A DNA stretch of 64,000 nucleotides from Mesorhizobium sp. B2-4-3 (lineage in GTDB: Bacteria; Pseudomonadota; Alphaproteobacteria; Rhizobiales; Rhizobiaceae): contig NZ_VFVL01000009.1 of assembly GCF_006442815.1 (NCBI RefSeq), positions 62,001 to 126,000 on the forward strand. The letters run 5' to 3'. This document shows, piece by piece, positions 55,631 through 64,000 of the stretch (position 1 is its first letter; every line of letters begins with the position of its first letter). A model generated the notes under the pieces. It was not told the DNA's origin and did not search any database. It was given only the letters and a program-made list of their open reading frames with translations. The position numbers were made by a program, and so were the translations under genes.

Positions 55631-55882
55631 TCAGGACCGGCGCGAGACGGTCTTTCCCTCCGGCATCGCCTCGAGGCATTCCTCCAGCCGCCGCAGCCGC
55701 GCTTTTTGCCAGCGCAGCGTGTGCGCGACCTCGTGCAGGTTCCATTTGGCCTTCGAATTGGCGGCCTCGATCAGCCCGCGTTCGAGCCGATCGATCTCGC
55801 TGCGCAGCTGCCGCGCCTCCGCCTCCCGCAGTCCCCTGATCCAGCCTGGCCCACGCATGGTCCCACCATCAAAGCCAGCCAT
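55631..55882 (-). CDS. Small hypothetical protein with helical, charged sequence
   Basis: About 83 residues, mostly a long Arg/Glu/Leu-rich helix (AEARQLRSEIDRLERGLIE), so probably a coiled coil. I do not recognise a family. An in-frame ATG five codons earlier (55897) is possible. The region from 55387 to 55630 contains no gene that I can support. Confidence 0.5.
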   Translation of the reverse strand: MAGFDGGTMRGPGWIRGLREAEARQLRSEIDRLERGLIEAANSKAKWNLHEVAHTLRWQKARLRRLEECLEAMPEGKTVSRRS

Positions 55883-56051
55883 TAGGCTCGCACACAAAGG
55901 CTAATGGGATCGGTTTGGAGAATTTGGCATTTTAAACATCACTAATGTTAAATCTACGCCGCGAAGGAGGCAGGACGGCGGCCGCACAAAGCGCAACCGA
56001 TCCGAAACATGGCTTGACGGCTCATATCAGGCATCTGAAAAGGGCACGCCT

Positions 56052-56137
56052 GCGGACGTGGCGGAATTGGTAGACGCAAGGGACTTAAAATCCCTCGATC
56101 TCTGATCGTACGGGTTCGATTCCCGTCGTCCGCACCA
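56052..56137 (+). tRNA. tRNA-Leu (TAA)
   Basis: Complete long-variable-arm cloverleaf. The acceptor GCGGACG pairs with CGTCCGC, the anticodon stem AGGGA/TCCCT encloses CTTAAAA (anticodon TAA), the T-arm contains GGGTTCGATTCCC, and CCA is encoded. Confidence 0.97.
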
Positions 56138-56220
56138 GCCTTCGCTCTTCGAGCTTTGGCTGGCAAGCCGACAGCCTATTGGACGAAGGTGCGTCCTCCC
56201 AAGTCTTGGGGCGCTGGTAC

Positions 56221-56799
56221 TCAACCCTTCATCGGATTGAGCTTCAAATGCTGTATCAGGATGATCGTCTTGGCATCCATGATCCGCCCGTCGGCGATGG
56301 CCGCCAGCGCCTCGTCCAGCGGCATTTCGAGAACCTCGATGTCCTCGCCCTCCTCTGGCGCGCCGCCGCCGTCGGAAATGCGGTCGGCCGGCGAATAGCG
56401 CGCGGTAAAGAACCAGAGCCGCTCCGTCACGCTGCCGGGACTCATGAACGGCGCGAACAGCCGCTCGACGTCCTTGAGGCGGTAGCCCAATTCCTCTTCC
56501 GCTTCCTTGCGGATGGCGGTTTCGGGATCGTTTTCGTCGAGCAGCCCGGCGCAGGCCTCGATCAGCGGCTCGCGGTGGCCTACGGCGTAGGCCGGGAAGC
56601 GGAATTGACGCACCAGGAGCACGGTCGAGCGCTGCGGATCGAAGGGCAGGATCACCGCGCCGTCGCCGCGATCGTAGGTCTGGCGGGTCTGCGTCTCCCA
56701 TCGCCCGTCGCGGCGGCGGTAGTCGAGCACCGTCTTCTTCAGCACCGCCCAGTCGTCCGAAAGGACCTCCTCGGAACGGATGCGAATGCGATCTTCCAT
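56221..56799 (-). CDS. Nudix hydrolase, NudK-like
   Basis: Hydrolyses nucleotide-sugar diphosphates such as ADP-ribose or GDP-mannose. The 192-residue protein has the shortened Nudix box AGLLDENDPETAIRKEAEEE LGY pattern, with REUxEE met by KEAEEE, as in NudK/YffH. GGAGGT precedes the ATG at 56799; a longer frame is not needed. It is divergent from the OYE gene. Confidence 0.88.
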   Translation of the reverse strand: MEDRIRIRSEEVLSDDWAVLKKTVLDYRRRDGRWETQTRQTYDRGDGAVILPFDPQRSTVLLVRQFRFPAYAVGHREPLIEACAGLLDENDPETAIRKEAEEELGYRLKDVERLFAPFMSPGSVTERLWFFTARYSPADRISDGGGAPEEGEDIEVLEMPLDEALAAIADGRIMDAKTIILIQHLKLNPMKG

Positions 56800-56953
56800 G
56801 ACGACCTCCGTGCTGCCCGCGGCAGCGTTAGCGGCGAACCGGCGCCTGCGCAATCCTGGAAACCGACTGGTCCAGCGGGCGTTTCACCTGCTCGTGTCTG
56901 GCGCGACACGTCGCGACTGCTTAGATAGCCGTATCTTCCCAGGAGCCCGTTTC

Positions 56954-58057
56954 ATGACGTCATCGCTTTTCCAGCCGATCACCCTCGGCGGTCTCACCTT
57001 CTCCAACCGCATCGCGGTCGCCCCCATGTGCCAGTATTCGGCCGAGGACGGCTCGGCCAGCGACTGGCATCTGCATCACTGGATGAACCTGGCGATGTCG
57101 GGCGCCGACATGGTCACCGTCGAGATGACCGATGTCGAGCGACGCGGGCGCATCTCGCATGGCTGCCTCGGGCTTTATTCCGACGACAACGAGGCGGCCG
57201 CCAAGCGCACGCTCGACGCCGCCAGGCGCGTCGCCGCGCCCGGCACGAAATTCGGCGTTCAGCTTGCCCATGCCGGCCGCAAGGCCTCCAACCGCAAACC
57301 TTGGGAAGGCGGCGGTCCGCTGCAGCCTGGCGAGGATCCCTGGCAGACGGTCTCGGCCTCCGCCATCGCCTATGACACTGGCTGGAACGTGCCGCATGCG
57401 CTGGACGATGACGAGATCCTGGAGCTGATTGCGCGTTTTGCGCAGTCGGCCGCACGCGCCGAACGCGCCGGCTTCGACTTTGCCGAACTGCACGCCGCGC
57501 ATGGCTATCTGATCTTCCAGTTCCTCTCGCCGCTGTCCAACCAGCGGACGGACCGCTGGGGCGGGTCGCTGGAAAACCGCATGCGCTTTGCGGTCGAAAT
57601 CGCCAAGGCGGTGAGGAAGGCCGCCCCGTCCATGATGTTGGGGGCGCGCCTTTCGGTGAAGGAATGGGTCGACGGCGGTTTCGACGTCGAGGACGCGATC
57701 GAGGTGGCCAAGGCGCTGAAGGCCGAGGGCATCGCCTATATCTGCTGCTCCAGCGGCGGCAATTCGCCCCTGCAGCAGGTGCCGCCCGGCCCCGGCTACC
57801 AGGTGCATCTGGCCGAAGCCGTGCGCAAGGGCGCCGGCATTCCGACGCGCGCCGTGGGGCTGATCGACGATCCGAGCCAGGCCGAGGCGATCGTCGCCGA
57901 AGGCCGTGCCGACATGGTGGCGCTGGCGCGCGCATTCCTCGCCGACCCGCGCTGGGGCTGGCGCGCGGCCGCCGCCTTCGGCGAGGAAATCCGTCCGGCG
58001 CCACAGTTGGCGCGTTCGGTGACGACGATGCGGCATTGGATGAAGGTCGCCGGCTAG
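56954..58057 (+). CDS. Old-yellow-enzyme-type NADPH oxidoreductase, YqjM-like
   Basis: An FMN-dependent ene-reductase that reduces activated C=C bonds. The 367-residue (beta/alpha)8 protein has the YqjM features APMCQYSAEDG (active Cys in MCQYS), QLAHAGRKAS, ELHAAHGYLIFQFLSP and RWGGSLENR. AGGAGCCCG precedes the ATG. Natural substrate unknown. Confidence 0.9.
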   Translation: MTSSLFQPITLGGLTFSNRIAVAPMCQYSAEDGSASDWHLHHWMNLAMSGADMVTVEMTDVERRGRISHGCLGLYSDDNEAAAKRTLDAARRVAAPGTKFGVQLAHAGRKASNRKPWEGGGPLQPGEDPWQTVSASAIAYDTGWNVPHALDDDEILELIARFAQSAARAERAGFDFAELHAAHGYLIFQFLSPLSNQRTDRWGGSLENRMRFAVEIAKAVRKAAPSMMLGARLSVKEWVDGGFDVEDAIEVAKALKAEGIAYICCSSGGNSPLQQVPPGPGYQVHLAEAVRKGAGIPTRAVGLIDDPSQAEAIVAEGRADMVALARAFLADPRWGWRAAAAFGEEIRPAPQLARSVTTMRHWMKVAG

Positions 58058-58103
58058 GGCTGCGTTGAGATTCAGGTCAGGTCGAGCCGAGAACGGTGGT
58101 TTA

Positions 58104-58305
58104 CGAGAACCGACCTACGCCGGCCATAGCCTTCATAGAGCGGAGACACTTATGAGGGCTTCGGCCGGCGAAGGCCGGAGCGGAGCGTACTTAAAGTACG
58201 TGAGCACCGGCCTACGCCGGCCGAAGCCTTAACTGCTACGTCACTCTCCTAAATGCATGCTTCGGCCGGCGAAGGCTGGAAGCGCAGGAAACCATCGTTC
58301 GCAGG
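58104..58305. repeat. Cluster of intergenic inverted and direct repeats
   Basis: GGCTTCGGCCGGCGAAGGCC (near 58157) is mirrored by GGCCTACGCCGGCCGAAGCC (near 58209). Between them lies the palindrome CGTACTTAAAGTACG. A third copy, GCTTCGGCCGGCGAAGGC, follows near 58260, and CCTACGCCGGCC also occurs near 58108. No gene is seen between the OYE gene and DUF982 (58058-58501). Confidence 0.7.
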
Positions 58306-58334
58306 CCGGCATCACCTGAATGTCAGCGCAGCCT

Positions 58335-58413
58335 AAAGCAATTCCAGGAAAAGTGCGACACGATCAGGCTCGGCGGCTTCGCCGTGGCCTTCCGCCCGGA
58401 ATTGCGTCAAAAC
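58335..58413. repeat. Intergenic repeat, family A, variant with insert
   Basis: AAAGCAATTCCAGGAAAAGT then an insert containing CTCGGCGGCTTCGCCGTGGC, then CGCCCGGAATTGCGTCAAAA. The same insert type occurs in the element at 63638-63741. Confidence 0.65.
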
Positions 58414-58501
58414 AAAACCGGAAATCGGCAACGTCCTGAGACGTTAGGGCGCAGGATCCCCGCCACACTGCAACCAATTTGGCCGCTTTACGTTGGCGGC
58501 C

Positions 58502-58780
58502 ATGATGGACAACAAACCCTTTGAAAAGCCGGTGGTGGTCGAGCTCGGCCATGTCGGCAAATACCGCCAGATCAGCAGCACCCGCGAGGCCGCCGAGTGC
58601 CTGATGACCGTTTGGCCGCTCAATCGCGGCGATCGCCATCGCGATGCTCTCGACACTTGCCTCAAAGCGCTGGAAGGTTATCGTTCGACAGCGGACGCAC
58701 GTCGCGCCCTTGTCGAGGCGGCCAAGGAATCGGAAGTTCTGGTTCCCGAAGACAGGCTGCCTGACGGAAAGCTGCACTGA
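58502..58780 (+). CDS. DUF982 family protein
   Basis: A protein of 92 residues (MMDNKPFEKPVVVELGHVGK at the start) of the DUF982 family, common in several copies in rhizobial genomes and of unknown function. It contains the family's REAAECLMTVWP segment. The start is uncertain (ATG at 58502 or 58505, TTG at 58493). The next gene follows after 25 bases. Confidence 0.82.
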   Translation: MMDNKPFEKPVVVELGHVGKYRQISSTREAAECLMTVWPLNRGDRHRDALDTCLKALEGYRSTADARRALVEAAKESEVLVPEDRLPDGKLH

Positions 58781-58805
58781 GCACGCTTCTTAACCGGAGG
58801 ATTCC

Positions 58806-59045
58806 ATGGCGAAGCTGACTTACAAGATCGTCGAGCATGATGGCGGCTGGGCCTACAAGGTCGGCACGACGTTTTCCGAGACTTTCCGCACGCACCAGGA
58901 GGCGCTGCGCGCCGCCGAGATCGCTTCGTCCGAGCAACAGGTTGCCGGTACCACCGACGGCATCCAATATGAGGACGCCGAAGGCAAGTGGCATGACGAA
59001 CTGGCCGATGGCCGCGACCGGCCGCAGACCGAAGTCTCCGACTAG
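58806..59045 (+). CDS. DUF2188 family protein
   Basis: A 79-residue cytoplasmic protein, with the DUF2188 pattern EHDGGWAYKVGTTFSETF and HQEALRAAEIASSEQ. Function unknown. CGGAGGATTCC is an excellent ribosome-binding site. Probably co-transcribed with the DUF982 gene. Confidence 0.82.
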   Translation: MAKLTYKIVEHDGGWAYKVGTTFSETFRTHQEALRAAEIASSEQQVAGTTDGIQYEDAEGKWHDELADGRDRPQTEVSD

Positions 59046-59112
59046 AGTTGGAACCGCACCGCGACCGGCGAAGCCGTAAGGCCTCAGACCGGCCGCCGGT
59101 GGCTATGCGGCG

Positions 59113-59385
59113 CTACTTTCCGCAATAATGGTCGTTGACGTTCTGTTGCGAGTTGGCATCCGGACCGGGTGTGGTGTCGGCGCACGGCCCAATAGCACCG
59201 GTGCTGCCGTAGGTGGTCAGCCCGGAACCGCCATTGATGCTGCCCGTGGTATAGGGATCTACCTGCTGGCTCGTGTCGGGACGATGGTCGCGGTGCCACC
59301 ACCACCAGTCGTCGGATGACTGCGCCACGGCCGCGCCACCCATGGCCAGCACCAGCGCCGAAGCTGCAATAAGTCTTGTAAGCAT
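59113..59385 (-). CDS. Small secreted protein with tryptophan run
   Basis: A 90-residue exported protein. The signal peptide is MLTRLIAASALVLAMGGAAVA, cut before QSSDDWWWWHRDHRP. The mature part is polar, with Gly/Ser/Thr-rich DPYTTGSINGGSG and two cysteines (GPCADTTPG, HYCGK), which could form one disulfide. No family recognised. GGAGAATCCG precedes the ATG at 59385. Confidence 0.7.
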   Translation of the reverse strand: MLTRLIAASALVLAMGGAAVAQSSDDWWWWHRDHRPDTSQQVDPYTTGSINGGSGLTTYGSTGAIGPCADTTPGPDANSQQNVNDHYCGK

Positions 59386-59552
59386 CGGATTCTCCATTCT
59401 CTTGATCGCAAAATTCGTGGGACCGCAGCCCCACAGCGACAAAAACGAAACCCTGGGTTGGGTGCGAAGGTTCCCCTGGAAATTCCGGGTGGGACAGAAT
59501 GTCCGACACATTTGCGTGACGCCGCGTGAAAAGCCGCGAGCGCCGGCGCTAA

Positions 59553-60527
59553 TCATTTCACGTTGGTGAAGGCACGCGCGGCGATACGCTGGATAAAGGC
59601 GACGACCCGTTCGGGCTCCGCAAATTGCGGCATGTGGCCCAGACCTTCGACCCTTTCGAAGTCGAGGCCCTCGATCTTGTCCAGCATCGGTTCGCCATGC
59701 ACGGCCTCGCCGATCACCTGGTCGCCGGTGCCGAACAGAATGCCTGCCGGCACCGCTATTTCGCGGTAGCGCTTTTCAATTTGGCCAAGGTCCCGTTCCA
59801 CGGCCACGACATCGGCGGACGTGGCGAAATAGTGGGACGGACGCAAGCCGAGCCATCCGCCACCGCCGATCATGTAGTCCGCGGGAACCGCTTGCGGCGC
59901 GAAAATGAACCGCAGCGTCGGCTGCGCGTAGCGAAGGCTGAGCGGTATCGCCACCGTATGGGCCAGGGCGCGGCGCAGCAGCCGGGACGGAACATAGAGC
60001 AGGTCAAATCCCTGACGACCCGCCGCTTCCAGATGCGTCAGCGGCGAGAGCAGCGCGATGCCGGAAATCGCTGTCGGATGCCCGGTCGCAAGCGCAAGCG
60101 CGATGGCCCCACCGAGCGAATGGCCGACGACCAAGGGCCGCTCCAGGCGCAATTCCTCGATGAAGCGCCGCACGATGTCCGCCTGTTCGGGCAGCCGGCC
60201 GGTGGCGCCGCTTGCCCGAACCGAATAGCCGGAGCCCGGCCGGTCGAGCGCGATCAGCCGGTAGCCGGCGCCGAAGCGCCCGAACAGCGTGTGGCGGAAA
60301 TGGTGGAGTTGGGCGCCGAGCCCGTGCACAAAGACGATCGGCCTGCCGTCGCCCTCTTCCACATAGTGGATGCGGTTGCCGTCGATCTCGACGAATTTCC
60401 CGCAAGCCGGCACCAGTCTTTCGGCCTTTGCCGCTATCCGCCAGGTCGCAACCATCAGGGCAAGCACGACGATGGCCACCGCAACGAGCAAGCCGGCAAC
60501 CAGCCACGAGACAACCGATATCAGCAT
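59553..60527 (-). CDS. Membrane-anchored alpha/beta hydrolase
   Basis: A 324-residue hydrolase with an N-terminal membrane segment (LVAGLLVAVAIVVLALMVA). The catalytic parts are VFVHGLGAQLHHF, the elbow VGHSLGGAIALAL, and the His in GLGHMPQFAEP. The ATG at 60527 follows GGGATGATAGC. Substrate unknown. It is divergent from the MoCF-domain gene, 130 bases away. Confidence 0.83.
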   Translation of the reverse strand: MLISVVSWLVAGLLVAVAIVVLALMVATWRIAAKAERLVPACGKFVEIDGNRIHYVEEGDGRPIVFVHGLGAQLHHFRHTLFGRFGAGYRLIALDRPGSGYSVRASGATGRLPEQADIVRRFIEELRLERPLVVGHSLGGAIALALATGHPTAISGIALLSPLTHLEAAGRQGFDLLYVPSRLLRRALAHTVAIPLSLRYAQPTLRFIFAPQAVPADYMIGGGGWLGLRPSHYFATSADVVAVERDLGQIEKRYREIAVPAGILFGTGDQVIGEAVHGEPMLDKIEGLDFERVEGLGHMPQFAEPERVVAFIQRIAARAFTNVK

Positions 60528-60657
60528 GCTATCATCCCAGGCCGACCGACCGCACCATATCCGCAACGGCCGCCGCCAAAAGCGGATATCCGGCTTTCGC
60601 ATTGCGGCCGGCCACCGGCCGCGTTATCTCAGGCGACCTTTTGCGCCGGAGCCCGCC

Positions 60658-61398
60658 ATGCCTGAAATCGTCACCGCCGCCATGCTCGTCATCGGCGACG
60701 AAATCCTCTCCGGCCGTACCAAGGACAAGAACATCGGCCACCTCGCCGACATCATGACGGCGATCGGCATCGACCTGAAGGAAGTGCGCATCGTCCCCGA
60801 CGAGGAGGACGAGATCGTTGCCGCGGTGAATGCCGTGCGCGCCCGCTATACCTATGTCTTTACCACCGGCGGCATCGGCCCGACGCATGACGACATCACC
60901 GCCGACTCTGTAGCCAAGGCCTTCGGCGTGCCCTGCGAATACGACGCCAAGGCCTACGCGCTGCTCGAGGCAAGCTATGCCGCACGCGGCATCGAATTCA
61001 CCGAAGCGCGCAAGCGCATGGCGCGCATGCCGCGCGGCGCCGACCACATCGACAATCCCGTCTCCGTCGCGCCGGGCTTCCGCATCGGCAACGTCCATGT
61101 CATGGCCGGCGTGCCGTCGATCTTCCAGGCCATGCTCGACAATGTGGTGCCGACGCTCAAGGCCGGCACAAAAATGCTGTCGGCCACCGTGCATTGCCCG
61201 TTCGGCGAAGGCCTGATCGGCGGGCCGCTGGCTGATATCCAAAAAGCGCATCCCGACACCATCATCGGCTCGTACCCCAAATATGGCGACGGCAAGTTCT
61301 GGACCGAGCTCGTCGTCCGGGCCCGCAGCGAGGAAGCCCTCGAGGCTGCCCGCAAAGACGTCGAGGCGATGGTGGCGGGGTTCGCCGAGGCGGGCTGA
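60658..61398 (+). CDS. Molybdopterin-binding (MoaB/MogA/CinA-type) domain protein
   Basis: A 246-residue protein whose first half is the MoCF fold, with IGDEILSGRTKDKN and TGGIGPTHDDITADSVAKAFG. It matches the N-terminal part of CinA but lacks the C-terminal amidohydrolase domain. Family members bind molybdopterin or hydrolyse nucleotide derivatives; the exact role here is unclear. CCGGAGCCC precedes the ATG. Confidence 0.85.
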   Translation: MPEIVTAAMLVIGDEILSGRTKDKNIGHLADIMTAIGIDLKEVRIVPDEEDEIVAAVNAVRARYTYVFTTGGIGPTHDDITADSVAKAFGVPCEYDAKAYALLEASYAARGIEFTEARKRMARMPRGADHIDNPVSVAPGFRIGNVHVMAGVPSIFQAMLDNVVPTLKAGTKMLSATVHCPFGEGLIGGPLADIQKAHPDTIIGSYPKYGDGKFWTELVVRARSEEALEAARKDVEAMVAGFAEAG

Positions 61399-61485
61399 CC
61401 CGGCGGTTCGGCTGGAACCAGTCAACGCGCTGAGGCGTTCCCTTTGCCGCGCGGATGCGCAGGCAAGACAATCGAGGGACCGGTC

Positions 61486-62319
61486 ATGCGCTTCAAGACG
61501 ATCGTCGCCATTTTGCAGAACGAACAGGACGCCGAGCGCGTGCTCGATTGCGCCCTTCCGCTTGCCGACAGGTTCGAGAGCCACCTCGTCGGCATCCATG
61601 CCGAGGCGCTTCCCGTGCCCTACACGTCGGCCACGGGCTTTCCGGATACCGAATTCCTGCAGGTCTCGGCCGAGATGAACAAGGAACGCGCCGACAAATT
61701 GCAGGCCTATTTCCTGCAGCGGATCGAGGAATCCGGCCTGTCCTTCGAGTGGCGAAGCCTGGAGAGCTTTTCCGGCGACAGCGCGCTGACCGGCATATCG
61801 AGCGTGCGCGCCGCCGATCTGATCATCGCAGCGCAGCGTGACACCGGGGGCGATCCGAGCGCCGATGTCGACACGCTGGTCTACGACGCCGGCCGGCCGG
61901 TGCTGGTCGTGCCGCATGACGGCCCGCTGGTGACAACCTTCAGGCGTGTGCTGCTTGCCTGGAACGGTAGCAAGGAAGCGGCCCGCGCGGCGTTCGATGC
62001 CCTGCCCTTCATCGCCGAGGCCGACAAGACCGACATTCTCGTCATCGATCCGCCGGAGACGCTGGATGAATCTCCGGAAGCCGCCGGCGCCGAGATCGCC
62101 GCGGCGCTGTCCCGCCACGGCGCCAATGTCAGCGTCTGCGTGCAGAAATCCGGCGGCACTTCGGTCGACGACGTGATTCAGGCCAGGATCGCGGAATCCG
62201 GCGCCGATCTTCTGGTGCTAGGCGCATACAGCCACTCCTGGCTGCGCCAGCTTCTGTTCGGCGGCGTCACCCGCACGGTGCTGCGCTCCACGAATGTGGC
62301 CGCTTTCCTGTCGCGTTAG
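61486..62319 (+). CDS. Universal stress protein UspA family
   Basis: A 277-residue protein with two Usp-type domains. The second has the ATP-binding pattern LGAYSHSWLRQLLFGGVTRTVL (G-x2-G variant), and PVLVVPHDG lies between the domains. Such proteins respond to starvation or stress. CGAGGGACC precedes the ATG at 61486. Confidence 0.87.
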   Translation: MRFKTIVAILQNEQDAERVLDCALPLADRFESHLVGIHAEALPVPYTSATGFPDTEFLQVSAEMNKERADKLQAYFLQRIEESGLSFEWRSLESFSGDSALTGISSVRAADLIIAAQRDTGGDPSADVDTLVYDAGRPVLVVPHDGPLVTTFRRVLLAWNGSKEAARAAFDALPFIAEADKTDILVIDPPETLDESPEAAGAEIAAALSRHGANVSVCVQKSGGTSVDDVIQARIAESGADLLVLGAYSHSWLRQLLFGGVTRTVLRSTNVAAFLSR

Positions 62320-62446
62320 GGTGTATTTCCTGGGTCCACAGCCATCGCCGGCCCTGCCCTTGCCAAGAGTAACGCTTTCCAGCTAATTCCGCGTGCATTC
62401 CAGTGTTTCTGCGCGCCGACGGCGTGCTTTGCGGAGTGCCCGAACC

Positions 62447-62947
62447 ATGTCCCTTCCCGAAAAAGCCTTTCCCGTCTCCTGGGACCAGTTCCACCGCGAC
62501 GCCCGCGCGCTTTCCTGGCGGCTTTCCGGCGCCAACAAGGGACAGTGGAAAGCAATCGTCTGCATCACCCGCGGCGGCCTGGTGCCCGCCGCCATCATCG
62601 CGCGCGAGCTCGGCATCCGCGTCATCGAGACGGTGTGCGTCGCCTCCTACCATGACTACACCAGCCAGGGTCAGTTGCAGGTCCTGAAGGAGATTTCGCC
62701 GCCGCTGCTCGCCGATGACGGGGCCGGCGTGCTCATCATCGACGACCTGACCGATACCGGCAAGACGGCCGGTATCGTGCGCGCCATGATGCCCAAGGCG
62801 CATTTCGCCACCGTCTATGCCAAGCCGAAGGGCCGACCGCTGGTCGACACGTTCGTCACCGAGGTCAGCCAGGACACCTGGATCTACTTCCCCTGGGACA
62901 TGGGCTTCACTTATCAGAAGCCGATCGCGGACGATCACGCCGGCTGA
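62447..62947 (+). CDS. gpt: Xanthine (guanine) phosphoribosyltransferase
   Basis: Salvages xanthine and guanine with PRPP. The 166-residue protein has the PRPP motif [17 protein letters not shown] and the [18 protein letters not shown] segment. It ends [19 protein letters not shown]; the WD-type end is typical for Gpt. GCGGAGTGCC precedes the ATG. Confidence 0.93.
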   Translation: MSLPEKAFPVSWDQFHRDARALSWRLSGANKGQWKAIVCITRGGLVPAAIIARELGIRVIETVCVASYHDYTSQGQLQVLKEISPPLLADDGAGVLIIDDLTDTGKTAGIVRAMMPKAHFATVYAKPKGRPLVDTFVTEVSQDTWIYFPWDMGFTYQKPIADDHAG

Positions 62948-63144
62948 ACAGCCATCATATTCTCCAGAGAATCTGCCTCAAACCTGCGTCATGTAGTCGA
63001 GCCGATGAGCACGACTACTTTGCGAGACTGACTTTTTCTGGTGGGGTTTTCCGGCGGAGTGAAGTTTTTTACTTTTAAAGCCCACAATTCGCCGTAAGAT
63101 TCGTAAGGTGGCAAACGATTCTGGAGGCTGGGGCAGCTTCTACC

Positions 63145-63633
63145 ATGTTGACGAGGCCGACGACGCACAACCAGATGGCCGAAAGAGTCCGGCGGCTCTT
63201 CGGCGTCGCGCCTTGTCGCCTGCAGGTTGCCGCCCTGCCGTGGCGCGAGGGCGAGAACGGCGTCGAGATCATGCTGATCACCAGCCGCGACACTGGGCGC
63301 TGGGTGCTGCCCAAGGGTTGGCCGGAAGCCAGGGAACCGCTTTGCCAGGCGGCCGCTCGCGAAGCAGGCGAGGAAGCCGGACTGCGCGGCTCCATATCGC
63401 ATTTTGAAGCCGGCCGCTATTTCTATGCCAAAGTCCTCACCTCCGGCGAGGAAGTGCCTTGCGAGGTCCTGGTCTTTCCGCTGCATGTCGACCGCGTCGC
63501 GGATCGCTGGAAGGAGAAGCGCGCGCGAACGCGCAAATGGGTTGGCCCGAACGAAGCCGTCCGGATGGTCAACGAACCCGACCTTTGCCAAATCATCGCC
63601 AGCTTCTGCGCCGCGCCGCGCAAATTCGCCTGA
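63145..63633 (+). CDS. Nudix hydrolase
   Basis: A 162-residue Nudix protein with a perfect Nudix box at about residues 58-80: GWPEAREPLCQAAAREAGEE followed by AGL (G-x5-E-x7-REUxEExGU). It resembles DIPP-like enzymes that cut dinucleoside or inositol polyphosphates. The start is uncertain: ATG at 63145, or 63175 (MAERVRR). Confidence 0.85.
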   Translation: MLTRPTTHNQMAERVRRLFGVAPCRLQVAALPWREGENGVEIMLITSRDTGRWVLPKGWPEAREPLCQAAAREAGEEAGLRGSISHFEAGRYFYAKVLTSGEEVPCEVLVFPLHVDRVADRWKEKRARTRKWVGPNEAVRMVNEPDLCQIIASFCAAPRKFA

Positions 63634-63637
63634 TTCA

Positions 63638-63741
63638 AAGCAAATTCTTGAAAAGCGCGGAGCGTTAAAGCGCGGCGACTTCGCCGTAGCGGGCTCGGCG
63701 ACTTCGCCGTAGCACTCCGCCCGGGTTGCGTCAGATCGGAA
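63638..63741. repeat. Intergenic repeat, family A-like with tandem insert
   Basis: AAAGCAAATTCTTGAAAAGC at the left, CGCCCGGGTTGCGTCAGATCGG at the right. In between, GGCGACTTCGCCGTAGC occurs twice in tandem (near 63671 and 63695). It separates the Nudix gene from the last gene. Confidence 0.65.
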
Positions 63742-63748
63742 AAATCCG

Positions 63749-64000
63749 TCAGACGCGGCCGAAATCATCGGAACTGAGCCGGGTCCAACGATCGCCCATC
63801 AATCCGCCGATGAAGATGTCGCCGGAGCGGACCGCTTCCGCGACCTCGGCAATGCGCGAGCGGACCATCGTTCCCCCGGCATAGCGGAAGAACACATGCT
63901 GGTGGCCGAAGAGCTGCGGCATGAATCGGCTCTGGGACTGCCCGGCAATGCCCACGCAACCCATGTCCCGCGCCGCCGCGATGAGAGCATCCAGCGTCGC
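63749..64000 (-). CDS. C-terminal part of an unidentified protein (runs off the right edge)
   Basis: The last 83 residues of a minus-strand protein; the start lies outside the window. The visible part includes MGCVGIAGQSQSRFMPQLFG and FRYAGGTMVRSRIAEVAEAV, then GDIFIGGLMGDRW. It looks like a soluble alpha/beta protein; I do not recognise a family and give no function. Confidence 0.55.
   Translation of the reverse strand, partial: ATLDALIAAARDMGCVGIAGQSQSRFMPQLFGHQHVFFRYAGGTMVRSRIAEVAEAVRSGDIFIGGLMGDRWTRLSSDDFGRV

Noticed and set aside
61399..61485. Possible extended start of the universal stress protein at 61444
   Set aside because: The ATG at 61486 has a well-placed CGAGGGACC site and gives the conserved N-terminus.

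Overview
The window reads as a chromosomal stretch of an alphaproteobacterium of the order Rhizobiales, most likely Mesorhizobium or a close relative. The reasons are the high GC content, the gene order of the suf operon with an Irr-type iron box upstream, the clpP-clpX-lon-hupB order, and many short palindromic intergenic repeats of the kind seen in rhizobia. No plasmid, phage, transposase or CRISPR gene was found. It is mostly ordinary housekeeping chromosome with a few accessory islands.

Layout. 1-4239: the 5' part of recA with its SOS operator, a pseudouridine catabolism pair (psuK-psuG), and small proteins of the TfoX, GFA and RidA families. 4260-11611: a complete suf iron-sulfur assembly operon on the minus strand (second cysteine desulfurase, sufB, sufC, sufD, sufS, sufT-like, sufA) below an iron control element. 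11729-24338: an alpha/beta hydrolase, an ArnT-like glycosyltransferase with a PAP2 phosphatase, tyrS with an unusual 3' end, a giant AsmA-like protein, a one-cysteine PrxQ peroxiredoxin, an M23 peptidase, and an M24/M20 hydrolase pair resembling ectoine degradation. 24687-26387: a cysteine-rich secreted protein, tRNA-Asp, tRNA-Val, a broken AraC-type regulator fragment, a 67-residue protein, and a 32-residue ORF that looks like a RiPP precursor.

26499-35795: a sugar or polyol utilisation locus: ribokinase-like kinase, RbsD/FucU mutarotase, a full ABC importer (ATPase, Tat-exported binding protein, two permeases), a creatininase-family hydrolase, a SIS-domain isomerase and an aldo/keto reductase. 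A perfect LacI-type palindrome sits in the promoter of the binding-protein gene, but no regulator is encoded nearby. The substrate cannot be told from sequence; this is the best candidate for an undescribed pathway here.

35882-41394: hupB, lon, clpX and clpP, the protein quality-control block. 41723-50158: a lipoprotein, DUF3126, cysE, an HD-domain protein, GNAT, an alpha/beta hydrolase, DUF192, a double cold-shock protein, gloA, DUF2218, DUF1697 and ilvA. 50392-54562: two tandem paralogous DUF900-type lipoprotein hydrolases and adenine deaminase. 54721-64000: an outer-membrane beta-barrel protein, tRNA-Leu, two Nudix hydrolases, an old-yellow-enzyme, DUF982 and DUF2188 proteins, a small secreted protein, an alpha/beta hydrolase, a molybdopterin-binding-domain protein, a universal stress protein, xanthine phosphoribosyltransferase, and the C-terminus of an unidentified protein.

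Start codons were chosen by ribosome-binding site, family length and overlap with neighbours. Family assignments rest on reading the translated proteins and on memory of the families; no database search was run.
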